The notes beneath the pieces are model-generated. The model was not told where the DNA came from. It worked only from the letters and a program-made list of their open reading frames with translations, and did no database searches. A program made the position numbers and the translations under genes. A stretch of DNA of 64,000 nucleotides from contig JAQWOM010000048.1 of NCBI GenBank assembly GCA_029245865.1, positions 1 through 64,000 on the forward strand. Direction: 5' to 3'. Position 1 is the first letter of the stretch, and the number at the start of each line of letters is the position of its first letter. Shown one piece after another: positions 43,025 to 52,465 of the stretch. This DNA comes from Planctomycetota bacterium (lineage in GTDB: Bacteria; Planctomycetota; B15-G4).

Positions 43025-45396
43025 TGAAGAGCGAGAGACGTCGCCTGATTCTGGGTGCGCTGGTCATGGCAGTCCTTGGCGCCTTTGTTGCTTGGCAAGG
43101 TGCGGTGACGAGCGACATCGCTCATTTTTTGCCGGATGGTGAGTCAAGCTCCGATGTGTCATTAGCTCGCGAGCTTGCAGAGAGCGGGATTTCGAGAACA
43201 CTCGTTGTTCTCGTCACAGCGCCAGAAGGCATTTCCGCCGAGGGCGTTGCTGCATTGTCGGTGAGCATGGATGCGGCGTTGCGGAGTGAGCCCGGTGTTG
43301 CCGCAGAGTTGTCCTTTTTGGATGGAGGGCCACCCGAGAGTTTTGAAGAGACTCTCTGGGATCTCTACCAACCGCGGCGCTTCGGGTTTCTAGGAGGTTC
43401 GCCAGAAGAGGTGAGCGAACTTCTCTCCTCGGAGGGGTTGCATGCCGCCGCGCAACGACTCAAGCAGCAACTGGCTTCTCCGATGTCGAGTTTGACGAGT
43501 CGGGTGGCAGCGCAGGATCCCTTGTTGATCATGCCTGACTTGTTCCACCGGCTGCAGTCGTCGTCTGGTGAGAGCTTGCTCGTCGTGGACGGGCGATTCA
43601 TCACAGAAGATGAACTTTCAGCGGTTTTGTTCCTGGGTACGCAGTCGGCCTCGTTTGATTCGAATGCCATGAGGCCGCTACTGGCAGGCGTGACGACAGC
43701 CTTTGATCGTGTGAACAGAACGAGCGGCGGTGATCTGCAACTTCAATTGTCGGGGGCCGCACGCTTTGCCGTGCGAGCCGAAGAAGCCATCCGGGGAGAT
43801 ATACGCAGGGTCGCAGTGGGTTCATGCGTGGGGTTGATCTTGTTGCTCTTGCTCCTCTTTCGGTCAATACGCCTCGTGTTATTGACCTTGCCCGTTTTGG
43901 CTACAGGATTTCTCGCGGGGTTGAGCGCTTGTCTCCTGGTGTTCGGGCAGGTGCATGGCTTGACACTTGCCTTCGGCGCATCGCTGATCGGTGTGAGTCT
44001 CGACTACACGGTGCATTTTCACTGCCACCAGATCTTGGCGCCCGACCCTTCTGGGCCTCGCGGCACACTCACTCGTCTCTGGACAGGACTTAGTTTGGGC
44101 GCAGCGACGACAGTTGTGGGTTTTGTTGCTCTCTTGATCGCGACTTTTCCCGGATTGCGCGAGTTGGCGCTGTTTGCAGCCACTGGAATTTCTGTAGCTT
44201 TGATGGCGACGGCTCTTTTCTTGCCTGGCTTGGCCGGAAGTGGCGCGGCGGTTTCGCCAGTGACCATGCAGATCGTTGGCAGGCTTGACGCACTCTTGGC
44301 CTGGTTAGCCAACCACCGCTGGTTTCTGCGGATTCCGGTTGCCGCTGCTGTTGGAGTTTGCCTCGTCGGTTTGCCGCGATTGGCATGGAACGACAACATC
44401 GCGGACCTCAACCGACTTGACCCTGGGTTGTTGGCGGAAGATGCGGCGGTCCGGCAGAAGGTCCTGTCTTACGAACAGCGTCGCCTCGTGGTTGCCTTGG
44501 GACCCAACGATCAGGCTGCGTTAGAGGTCAACGATCAGATCGCCAAGGCACTCGAAGAGGCTCAAGTCGCTGGCGAGATCGCGGGTTTTCGAAGCCTTTC
44601 AGAGATCTTGCCCAGTGCATCTCGGCAGAGAGAGGCTGACAGCTTCCTGCGAAACGAGCCGGGGCTTTCGTCGCGATTCGAGGCGGCGCTCGGTGAGGAG
44701 GGTTTCAACGTCGAGGCCTTTGAACCGTTTCGTGCAGCACTCGACGGACCAGCAGTTGCTCCTTTGTTACGTGACGATTTGCTGGGGAGCCCTCTCGAAT
44801 CTCTGGTGCGGCCATTCTGGGTCAGCCTGAAGGGAGGACCCGGAGTGCTCAGTTTCGTACACGGCATGTCGGATGCTGATCGCGTTGCGAACCGATTGCA
44901 GGCTATCGATGGCGCGCACATGGTGGACATCACCGGCGTCTTGAGCGATGCATACCGAGCCTATCGAGAGCGCATGGCCAGCTTACTGTTGCTGGGTCTA
45001 GGGGCCGTGTTGGTGCTCGTTTGGTTGCGGCATCGTCGTTGGGCCCCGACGTGGGTCGCCTTCTTGCCAGCGGTGCTGGCTGCTGCCACCACTGCCTCGA
45101 TTCTTGCCTTGTGTGGCGTTGAGCTGAACATGCTGTCGCTCGTCGCTTTGTTGATGGTTGTCAGCATGGGAGTTGATTACGGCGTGTTTCTTGCCGAAGC
45201 GGGTGATGATGATTGCGCGCTGCGTGCAACTCACTTGGCCATCGTTGTCGCTTCTCTGTCGACGATCCTGGGTTTTGGTCTGTTGGCGCTTTCTGATTAC
45301 CCGGCGCTGCTCAGCATCGGCGTGCCTTCCGGCTTAGGTGTGTTGCTCTGCTTGATCTTGGCACCTACCGTGAGGCTGCTCATACACCGTCGCTAG
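43024..45396 (+). CDS. MMPL/RND-type exporter
   Basis: About 790 residues with two repeats of an N-terminal helix, a large periplasmic loop and a bundle of helices. Segments include GLTLAFGASLIGVSLDYTVH in the first half and NMLSLVALLMVVSMGVDYGVF in the second, each with the family's charged residue in a membrane helix. It should export the polyene lipid across the inner membrane using the proton gradient. The ATG at 43024 follows a TTG at 43021. It is followed by the DUF3261 lipoprotein after 12 bases. Confidence 0.9.
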   Translation: MKSERRRLILGALVMAVLGAFVAWQGAVTSDIAHFLPDGESSSDVSLARELAESGISRTLVVLVTAPEGISAEGVAALSVSMDAALRSEPGVAAELSFLDGGPPESFEETLWDLYQPRRFGFLGGSPEEVSELLSSEGLHAAAQRLKQQLASPMSSLTSRVAAQDPLLIMPDLFHRLQSSSGESLLVVDGRFITEDELSAVLFLGTQSASFDSNAMRPLLAGVTTAFDRVNRTSGGDLQLQLSGAARFAVRAEEAIRGDIRRVAVGSCVGLILLLLLLFRSIRLVLLTLPVLATGFLAGLSACLLVFGQVHGLTLAFGASLIGVSLDYTVHFHCHQILAPDPSGPRGTLTRLWTGLSLGAATTVVGFVALLIATFPGLRELALFAATGISVALMATALFLPGLAGSGAAVSPVTMQIVGRLDALLAWLANHRWFLRIPVAAAVGVCLVGLPRLAWNDNIADLNRLDPGLLAEDAAVRQKVLSYEQRRLVVALGPNDQAALEVNDQIAKALEEAQVAGEIAGFRSLSEILPSASRQREADSFLRNEPGLSSRFEAALGEEGFNVEAFEPFRAALDGPAVAPLLRDDLLGSPLESLVRPFWVSLKGGPGVLSFVHGMSDADRVANRLQAIDGAHMVDITGVLSDAYRAYRERMASLLLLGLGAVLVLVWLRHRRWAPTWVAFLPAVLAAATTASILALCGVELNMLSLVALLMVVSMGVDYGVFLAEAGDDDCALRATHLAIVVASLSTILGFGLLALSDYPALLSIGVPSGLGVLLCLILAPTVRLLIHRR

Positions 45397-45408
45397 GACT
45401 TCTGGATC

Positions 45409-46158
45409 ATGAGGGACGCAGCGGACAATCCGGTCAAGGCTCGCTTCGTGGGGTGTCTCGCGATCCCTTGTTGGAGCAGACTCGGTATCCAGGGTTCCTG
45501 GTCTGGCTTGAGGGCACTGCTGATGCTGACCGCATCACTGCTCTCGGTTGCTTGCGCTGCAACTCCTGAACCGTCATCGCGGCTTGAGGGTGATTATCCC
45601 GGCTTGTTGCGTTCGCCTGAAATTTTCGCTCATGAATTCCTCTGGCGACAGCGCGTGACAGCGAATTGGATCGATACGCAGGGCGATTCGGGCAGTCGGA
45701 GCTTTCAGGCGGTGTGTGAGAAGCAGGGCCCTTTGCTGACCTTGATCGGACTTTCACCGTTTGGATCGGTTGGTTTCGTGATCTCGCAAGAAGGAGACCG
45801 TGTTGAGGTGCGAAACGAGACGGGGCAGCCGCTGCCCTTCCCACCAAGATTTGTGCTGCTCGATTTTCAAAGAGCGTTTTTTCCCTGGGTGTCTGAGGGA
45901 GCCCAGGTTTTGCCGGATGGCGAACACTCGGCGCAGTTGGGTGGCGAAGAAGTGATTGAGACTTGGTCGAATGGTCGTTTGATGACGCGACGTTTCGTGC
46001 GGTTGAATGGCGAGCCAACTGGCGAATTGGTCGTGCACTACACGTGGGGTGAAAACGCCTGGAATGTGCCGACTCACGTGTTGCTGGACAACAGTTGGTT
46101 TGGCTACCAGCTCAGTATTGAGACCTCGCAGGAAATGCAATTGGAGAGCAGCGAGTGA
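45409..46158 (+). CDS. DUF3261 lipoprotein
   Basis: 249 residues with a lipobox (ASLLSVAC), so probably anchored to a membrane. The body (LTLIGLSPFGSVGFVISQEG, then FVLLDFQRAFFPW) matches the DUF3261 family that is usually found between the MMPL exporter and a ketosynthase in aryl polyene clusters. Function is unknown; it may receive the product at the outer membrane. The start may lie further in, since the first 35 residues look unlike a signal peptide n-region. It overlaps the next KS by four bases. Confidence 0.75.
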   Translation: MRDAADNPVKARFVGCLAIPCWSRLGIQGSWSGLRALLMLTASLLSVACAATPEPSSRLEGDYPGLLRSPEIFAHEFLWRQRVTANWIDTQGDSGSRSFQAVCEKQGPLLTLIGLSPFGSVGFVISQEGDRVEVRNETGQPLPFPPRFVLLDFQRAFFPWVSEGAQVLPDGEHSAQLGGEEVIETWSNGRLMTRRFVRLNGEPTGELVVHYTWGENAWNVPTHVLLDNSWFGYQLSIETSQEMQLESSE

Positions 46159-47279
46159 GTCGCGTCGGTGGCCAGGTTTATGCTGCAGGGCGCGGTGTTG
46201 TCTGTGGCCTGGGCGCGAATCGACACGAGTTTGCCGAGAGAATTTTCGCTGGTGAGTGCGGTGTCGAACCCCGAGTTCGAACGGCATCCTGGAATGTTCC
46301 TACAAATGTTGCATGCGAACTGCCTATTGATTCTTGGTCCCCTGGGCAACGTTCTGGTGACCCATTGCCTGTTGCTTTGAGTGCCGCGCGCCAAGCGCTG
46401 ACTGAAGCGGGAGATCCGGATCCGTCGGGAGTGGCTCTGGTGCTGGCTTCGACAAAGGCTGATCTGGGCGGGGTGGCAGGCGAGGGTGATGGGTTCGGAC
46501 AGCCTGCACGTCTTGCGAGACGATTGGCAGATAGCCTAGGCCTTGGCGAAGTCTTGGCTTGCGTCTCGACGGCCTGCGCTTCAGGACTCATGGGTTTGTC
46601 GCTGGCAGCACGGCGGTTGGCGCGGGGAGAGCAGGAGCGAGTGCTGGTCGTCGGCGTAGACTTGTTGACCGAATTCGTCATGGCCGGGTTCGGTTGCTTG
46701 CATGCGCTAGACCGTGACCCTTGCCGTCCCTTTGATGTGAAACGACGCGGCGTTAGCTTGGGTGAAGGGGCCGGCGCTCTCTTGCTCAGCGTGCATCGAA
46801 AAGACTCGATGGGCGTGAGGGTGGCCGGTTACGGAGCGTCCAACGACGCTTGTCACGCCTTGCGCCCGGCAGAAGATGGAAGCGGCCTGCTCTTGGCTGC
46901 CAGCCGCGCCCTTCGGCATGCGGGAGTCACGGCGCATGACATCGACGTGGTTCACGTGCACGGCACGGGGACCTACGCCAACGATCTCTCAGAGGCTCGG
47001 GGGCTCGGAGATCTTTACGGAGGGCTTACACCTCCTGCCTTTGGCAGCAAAGCGCAGATCGGCCATACCTTGGGGGCGGCCGGCGTGATCGAGACTCTTG
47101 TGGCCATCGAGAGCCTCCAGAGAGGCTGGGTTCCCGAAAATGTGGGACTGAATGAACCGGGTGTCGATCTTCGCCTCGACCTTGTGCGCACGTCACGGCG
47201 GTTGCAGGTGGCCCGAAGGGCACTGAAGGTCGGGGGTGGTTTCGGTGGTGTGCAAGCTGCCCTGGTCCTGGAGGCGTGA
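46155..47279 (+). CDS. Beta-ketoacyl-ACP synthase (second)
   Basis: 374 residues, full-length KAS with Cys141 in VSTACASGLMG, His269 in HVHGTGTY and His304 in QIGHTLGAAG. It is a second active ketosynthase, so this cluster has two complete KS enzymes and two KS-like partners. It may start chains or use a different chain length. It overlaps DUF3261 upstream and the KS-like gene downstream by four bases each. Confidence 0.9.
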   Translation: MSRVGGQVYAAGRGVVCGLGANRHEFAERIFAGECGVEPRVRTASWNVPTNVACELPIDSWSPGQRSGDPLPVALSAARQALTEAGDPDPSGVALVLASTKADLGGVAGEGDGFGQPARLARRLADSLGLGEVLACVSTACASGLMGLSLAARRLARGEQERVLVVGVDLLTEFVMAGFGCLHALDRDPCRPFDVKRRGVSLGEGAGALLLSVHRKDSMGVRVAGYGASNDACHALRPAEDGSGLLLAASRALRHAGVTAHDIDVVHVHGTGTYANDLSEARGLGDLYGGLTPPAFGSKAQIGHTLGAAGVIETLVAIESLQRGWVPENVGLNEPGVDLRLDLVRTSRRLQVARRALKVGGGFGGVQAALVLEA

Positions 47280-47974
47280 AAGTGCAGCCAGAGATTCTTG
47301 GCGTAGGGCGAGCGGATTCTGTCGGTCTGGTGGGCAGTGCCGGTCCCGCTGTTTCCTGGAATGACTTGGGAACACAACCAGGAGGTACGGCGAAAACGTT
47401 TCAAGCGCTGTTTGGCAAGGAGCACAAGAACTTTCGGCGTCTGGATCGAGCTGCACGTTTGCTGAGCATGGCGTGCGAGGCCACGGGCGTGTCTTCGCTC
47501 ATCTCGGATTCCGAGCGGCAGGAGACGGCACTTGTCATCGAGACCGAACGGGGCTGCATGCAGACTGACCAGGTTTTCGCCGCCAGCCTGAATGCCGGAG
47601 TTGCTGACAGCAACGCCTTCCCGTACACGCTGTCCAATACGTGCCTCGGAGAGCTGGCCATCCAATACGGTCTGAGAGGGCCAAGCCTGTGCCTTTCTGT
47701 GGAGCCTCAACAAGATGGTGTGGCTTTCACCGAGGCGGTGCACTTGCTCGAGATGGGCGATGCTCGGAACGTCGTGGTGGGCCGTCTTGAATGTCTCGAT
47801 GTCGCTGTGGCCGGATGGCAGCCGCAACTGCTTGCTCTTGTGGCCGTGCTGACCGTTGGATCCGGTGACAAAGCTTTGTTGCTGCCATCTAGCTCAAAAG
47901 TCTTGTGGCCTGAGTCCGGTAGGGCCTCTTTCTCCTGGCTCGACGAACAGGTCACTCGTGTGTGCCCGCAGTAA
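47276..47974 (+). CDS. Ketosynthase-like partner protein lacking active-site residues
   Basis: 232 residues. The thiolase-fold N-terminal part is recognisable from NTCLGELAIQYGLRGPSLCLSV and from TEAVHLLEMGDARNVVVGRLE. The NTCLGE segment keeps a Cys where the active-site Cys usually lies, but no HGTGT or GHT motif exists. It is short, like the 34410 protein, and probably a chain-length or dimer partner for the preceding KS. It is the last gene of the cluster: the next gene starts 69 bases on and belongs to a different class. Confidence 0.65.
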   Translation: MKVQPEILGVGRADSVGLVGSAGPAVSWNDLGTQPGGTAKTFQALFGKEHKNFRRLDRAARLLSMACEATGVSSLISDSERQETALVIETERGCMQTDQVFAASLNAGVADSNAFPYTLSNTCLGELAIQYGLRGPSLCLSVEPQQDGVAFTEAVHLLEMGDARNVVVGRLECLDVAVAGWQPQLLALVAVLTVGSGDKALLLPSSSKVLWPESGRASFSWLDEQVTRVCPQ

Positions 47975-48043
47975 GCATTCCGCTTGCTTCCAAGAAAGAT
48001 CGGCAAGGGCTAGACTCAAGGAACCGGTTTCTTGAGGACCCCG

Positions 48044-50602
48044 ATGTCGCGCGCCGTGTCGCACGCTTTTCTTCTGAGTGCTCTCCTCCTCCTCCTGACG
48101 AACTGTCGAGGTGAAGAGGATTCGCAGCCAGCGGTCTTTCCGATCAAACTGCTGCCTTCGGCAACACCGGTCGACTATGAGTTGTTTATCGAACCGGATT
48201 TCGGAGCCCCGGATGCTCTCGATCCATGGTTTGTGCTTGAGATGAGCGAGTCCGGCGAGCCCACCACGACTACGCCGGCCGCTGACCACCCGTGCGTCTC
48301 CGTCGACCAGGGCGCTCTCGTCTTGCAGCCCGGCCGAGGCGTTTTGTTCCGCTATGTCGAAGTGCCCTCCGAATCGACGGTGGTTGTGAGGGCTCGATTG
48401 CCATCGATTTCCGGTCCAGACGAAAGCATCTGTCCTCTTTTACGTGCGCCGCTTATGGCCGAATTCGATGGGGACTTTGTGGCCTACTCTCTCCCGGAAC
48501 TTGAAGCAGCCATTCAGGATCACAAAGCACGCGAACTGTACTTCCGGTTCGCTCGGAGAATCCTGAAATTCAGCACGGGGCCCACCGGGTTCTGGTGGGG
48601 TGATGATGTTGCAGACGGTGAAATGCGTGTTGCAGAGGCACGATTCAAGACGCGGAATCACTCGGAGTTACGTGCATTGTGCGTGCGCCTTCCTGATGAG
48701 CCGACACGCATCGAGTCCATATGGTTTGGAGAGGCGCCGGTTCTCGGAAGTGATGACAAGAATGCGTACGACTCCGTGTCGCCCAGTAATGAAGAAGATT
48801 TGCGTCCGACCGTGGCCTCGTTCGCAGGAGAATTGCGGCCAGCAATTCGCGTTGATGCCGGGACGCATGTGGTGTTGGCGCGTGACCTTTCACCGGATGC
48901 CACGAAACTGTCTTTTGGAGTTGTGACGCCCCCTCAAGAGGCAGGGAGCCCGGAAGAAGCTCACTGGGTCATGGAACTGGTCAGGACACGGGCTACCGAC
49001 GGTACGGAAGGCGTGGGGGCGCGCTCAAATGCGACACCGTCGAGCGCAGATGTTCTGCAACTTGGTGAGGGCACTCTCAGCAGCGGTAAACTCCCGGTGC
49101 GTTGGCGTGACGTGGTGCTGTCCTGGCCCGGAGAAGATGTGTTCCCGGACGCCCAGTTGCACTTCCGTGTGAAGAGTGGTGCCCCCGTGTTGCTGAGCCA
49201 ACCAATCGTGCACGGTCCAAATGCCGGGGATCGTCCGAATCTTTTACTGATTTCCATCGACACGCTGCGCCCCGACCATGTGGGGTGGCATGGGTACGAG
49301 CGCCCGACGACACCTGTCCTGGATGAGTTGGCTTCTGGGGCCACTGTCTTTGAGCAGTGCGCAAGCGTCGGGCCGTACACGCTTCCTTCGCACGCGACGA
49401 TGCTTTCTGGACTGTTTCCTGCGCGTCATGGGGCGCGCGAAACCACAGACCGACTCGGTGAAGATGTGCCCACCTTGGCAACGTTGCTGTCTTCACGTGG
49501 TTGGGCGACCGCGGCTTTCACCGGGGGAGGCTTTCTCTCGCCCGACTTTGGCTTCTCGAATGGCTTTGACCGCTACCAAAGCGTCGACCCTGTTCACGAT
49601 TCCAGGGAGCGATCTTCTCGTGGTCGCTATTCAGGCTCGAATCGGATGTTTCAAGATCAGCTCGATGAACTGCATTCGTTGAATGCGGTGGAGGGCTGGA
49701 TCAAATCTCACGCTGACGGACCCTGGTTTGCCTTCGTACATACTTATGTCGCGCATGAGTACCGTCCCCCGACGCAAGACTTTGCTCTCTTTGACACGAA
49801 GCCCGGAAGTGACTGGGGCGCGGATGTTCAGGAGCGCCTTGTGCCTCGAGCCTGGATAGAGAGCGCTCCCGAAGTTGCTGACCTTGAGCACCTCACCAAT
49901 CTCTACGACGCTTCGATTCACTTTGTTGATCGTGAAATCGGAGGATTGATCGATCGGCTAGATAAAGCCGGTCAGTTGGAAAATACGGTTGTCGTGCTGA
50001 CTTCAGATCACGGCGAAGAGTTTCTTGAGCATGGGCACTTGCGCCATAGCCAGAGTTTGTACGAGGAGATGCTGCACGTCCCTTTGGTGATTCGAATGCC
50101 AGGCCAAGATGTGGGTCATCGTGTCTCTGTCCCTGTGCATCTGGCTGATCTCACGCCCACCGTACTCGAGGCCATGCAACTCCCGGCGATTCCTGGCCTG
50201 GACGGTGCGTCTCTCAGGGGGCTGCTGTGGGAGGGGGGGGAAGGCCCCGAATCCTCGGGGCGAAGGGACGATTCCAGGACCGAGATGTACGCCACAGTTG
50301 AAACCAACTGGTCGCGCCGGGCGTCTCTACGAGTGGGCGATATTAAACTCATTCGAGGTGATACGGACGAAGCGCTCACCTACCCCTCAAGTGCGCCCTG
50401 GGAGCTGTTTGATCTGGCCAGCGACCCTGGAGAAACCAACAACCTGTTTGAACAGCGCGCGCATGCCGCCGGTCTTTTGCAGCAGCGCTTGCTGGACCTG
50501 GAAAAGACCCAGGCAGCGAGCGCGGCCCCCTCCTCGCGGGCTGAAGTGCGTGAGGAATTGAAGGAGCAACTGAAGGCCCTCGGTTACGTCGATGGAGGGT
50601 GA
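48044..50602 (+). CDS. Sulfatase-like lipoprotein with large N-terminal domain
   Basis: 852 residues from the ATG at 48044, with GAGGA upstream. A lipobox (LLLLLTNC, Cys21) predicts a lipoprotein. The first 395 residues are unassigned beta-rich sequence. The alkaline-phosphatase-fold domain starts at PNLLLISIDTLRPDHVGWHG, with SDHGEEFLEHGHLRHSQSLYEEMLHVPL later. The nucleophile segment reads GPYTLPSHATMLSG, so Thr replaces the FGly Cys/Ser and His replaces the Arg of CxPSR. It is therefore not a canonical sulfatase. The first 24 bases of this reading are shared with no other gene. Confidence 0.8.
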   Translation: MSRAVSHAFLLSALLLLLTNCRGEEDSQPAVFPIKLLPSATPVDYELFIEPDFGAPDALDPWFVLEMSESGEPTTTTPAADHPCVSVDQGALVLQPGRGVLFRYVEVPSESTVVVRARLPSISGPDESICPLLRAPLMAEFDGDFVAYSLPELEAAIQDHKARELYFRFARRILKFSTGPTGFWWGDDVADGEMRVAEARFKTRNHSELRALCVRLPDEPTRIESIWFGEAPVLGSDDKNAYDSVSPSNEEDLRPTVASFAGELRPAIRVDAGTHVVLARDLSPDATKLSFGVVTPPQEAGSPEEAHWVMELVRTRATDGTEGVGARSNATPSSADVLQLGEGTLSSGKLPVRWRDVVLSWPGEDVFPDAQLHFRVKSGAPVLLSQPIVHGPNAGDRPNLLLISIDTLRPDHVGWHGYERPTTPVLDELASGATVFEQCASVGPYTLPSHATMLSGLFPARHGARETTDRLGEDVPTLATLLSSRGWATAAFTGGGFLSPDFGFSNGFDRYQSVDPVHDSRERSSRGRYSGSNRMFQDQLDELHSLNAVEGWIKSHADGPWFAFVHTYVAHEYRPPTQDFALFDTKPGSDWGADVQERLVPRAWIESAPEVADLEHLTNLYDASIHFVDREIGGLIDRLDKAGQLENTVVVLTSDHGEEFLEHGHLRHSQSLYEEMLHVPLVIRMPGQDVGHRVSVPVHLADLTPTVLEAMQLPAIPGLDGASLRGLLWEGGEGPESSGRRDDSRTEMYATVETNWSRRASLRVGDIKLIRGDTDEALTYPSSAPWELFDLASDPGETNNLFEQRAHAAGLLQQRLLDLEKTQAASAAPSSRAEVREELKEQLKALGYVDGG

Positions 50603-50881
50603 GGTTCCTCGGGGCCGGCAGCTTGTAGTGCGATTTTGCCGCGGTGCTGCCAGGTGCCGAAGGCCGGGCTACAAGGGACCGTCGCTCATCGCGAAAGCCT
50701 TTGAAATAGGGGCAGCTCATCAGAAACGGGCAGCTTGAGATATATGCCCTATTCTCACACACCGGTCTGCTTTGGGGGTATCCTTGATGAGTCATTGGAC
50801 CCTGCTCCGAGATGTTTTGACGGAAAACCCGATTTCCAGTCTCTGGGTAGGCTTCTCCCTCTCTGAGTGTTTGGAGTTCTC

Positions 50882-52465
50882 GTGATACGCCCTCTCATTA
50901 TTGCCGCGTGCTTGGCTATTCAACTGGCACCAGCGCTCGCTGCTGATGACCTGAAGCCTGGAAAGCGCGTCGGTCGGCTCCCAGCGATTAGCTTTGAGGT
51001 CGCTGAACTGTCCGCAACAGAGCGACCAGGTGCGACGCACGTCAAAGTCAAGCTTTCAAAGCCGGCCAAGCGCGATCTTCGCGTCCCTTTCACGGTCGGT
51101 GGCACGGCAACCCGCGATGAGGATTACACCCTCTCTCAAGATTCCATTCTCATTCCGAAGGGGCGGTCGTCAGTCACTATTCTGGTCGACATCATTGAAG
51201 ATGATGACTCAGGTGACGACAGGGAGTTCATCGAACTCACTCTCAACCCGCCACCAGGGCTTGCCATCACGGGGAGTTTCGGCAGGGTTCGCATCAAGGT
51301 TCTGAATCCAAAGCTGGGTGACCCTATTAATGGATTGACGCCGGCGCAGTTCGCTTCATTCAAGCGCGGCGAAAAAGTGTTCAACAAGCGCTTCTCACCT
51401 GAGGAAGGGCTTGGTCCTTTCTATAACGCGACGTCCTGCGCGTCGTGCCACAGCACTCCTGTGCCGGGTGGGGGGTCGGGCCTTTACCGCAACTTCTACC
51501 TGGCTGTCTACCAGTTCGGTCCCACACCGGCGAGCCAGAGCTCAAGCATTCCTCCTTTCTTGAGTCAGGTCGTGCCGGCTTACGGATCGGGTCCGGAACA
51601 TGCGACCACCACCGATTTCACGCTTGAAGGCGGCCGGCCGCTTCTTCCTGCGACCGTGTTCGGTTCTTTCCCTGTGCTGTCTGCGCAGCGAAATTCCATC
51701 CCTGTGTTTGGCGTGGGGTTGTTTGAAAACATCAGTGACTCGACGATCCTGTCGAATGCTGACCCTAGTGACACGAATGGTGATGGAATCAGTGGCGTAG
51801 CAAACACCAGCCTGACGGGCACGGCTATCGGGCGGCTTGGACTGAAGGCACAGGCCAACAACATCGAGTTGTTCACTCGTGGCCCGCTCCAGAATCAGAT
51901 GGGTGTGACGACTGACCCGTTCGAGGGCTTGAGCGGAATCGCCAGTATGGCGCGTTCGCCGTTGTTGCAGGTCGCAGCCGACCCGAACGATCCAACAACT
52001 GATGCCGACTCGGTCCCGGACCCTGAGATGAACAGTCAGGACCTGGGCGATCTGATCGCCTTCGGTAAGTTCTTGGCTCCGCCACCACCACCTAAGTTCG
52101 ACCAAAACGGGTTGGCCGGCAGAGCTCTGTTCCGGCAAGCGCGCTGCAACGATTGCCACATCCCTTCGCTGCCGTCCTCAAGAGGGCCGGTGAATGCCTA
52201 CACGGATTTGCTGTTGCACGACATGGGGCCGGAGCTGGCCGACAACATTCAGTTAGGCGAAGTCCCCGAATCCATTACGGAGTTCCGCACGCAACCTCTC
52301 TGGGGGATCAGCAACTTCGGGCCTTACTTGCACGACGGTCGGGCTGCGACGCTTGAAAGTGCCATCTTGCTGCACGGAGGCGAGGCGGAAACGAGCCGCG
52401 ATCTGTATATCGCACTTTCGCCATCCGACCAGAGCGACCTTCTCGCATTCTTGGAGCAACTCTAA
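50882..52465 (+). CDS. Exported Calx-beta plus DUF1111 (di-heme oxidoreductase) protein
   Basis: 527 residues from a GTG at 50882 with GGAG upstream. A signal peptide (IIAACLAIQLAPALA) is followed by a Calx-beta-type repeat (about 36-142, with GGTATRDEDYTL and DDREFIELTLN). The DUF1111/COG3488 body carries two c-type heme motifs: CASCH (186-190) and CNDCH (422-426). NGDGISG and a Pro-rich hinge lie between. It is a probable periplasmic electron-transfer or peroxidase-like enzyme. It overlaps the second DUF1111 gene by one base. Confidence 0.88.
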   Translation: MIRPLIIAACLAIQLAPALAADDLKPGKRVGRLPAISFEVAELSATERPGATHVKVKLSKPAKRDLRVPFTVGGTATRDEDYTLSQDSILIPKGRSSVTILVDIIEDDDSGDDREFIELTLNPPPGLAITGSFGRVRIKVLNPKLGDPINGLTPAQFASFKRGEKVFNKRFSPEEGLGPFYNATSCASCHSTPVPGGGSGLYRNFYLAVYQFGPTPASQSSSIPPFLSQVVPAYGSGPEHATTTDFTLEGGRPLLPATVFGSFPVLSAQRNSIPVFGVGLFENISDSTILSNADPSDTNGDGISGVANTSLTGTAIGRLGLKAQANNIELFTRGPLQNQMGVTTDPFEGLSGIASMARSPLLQVAADPNDPTTDADSVPDPEMNSQDLGDLIAFGKFLAPPPPPKFDQNGLAGRALFRQARCNDCHIPSLPSSRGPVNAYTDLLLHDMGPELADNIQLGEVPESITEFRTQPLWGISNFGPYLHDGRAATLESAILLHGGEAETSRDLYIALSPSDQSDLLAFLEQL

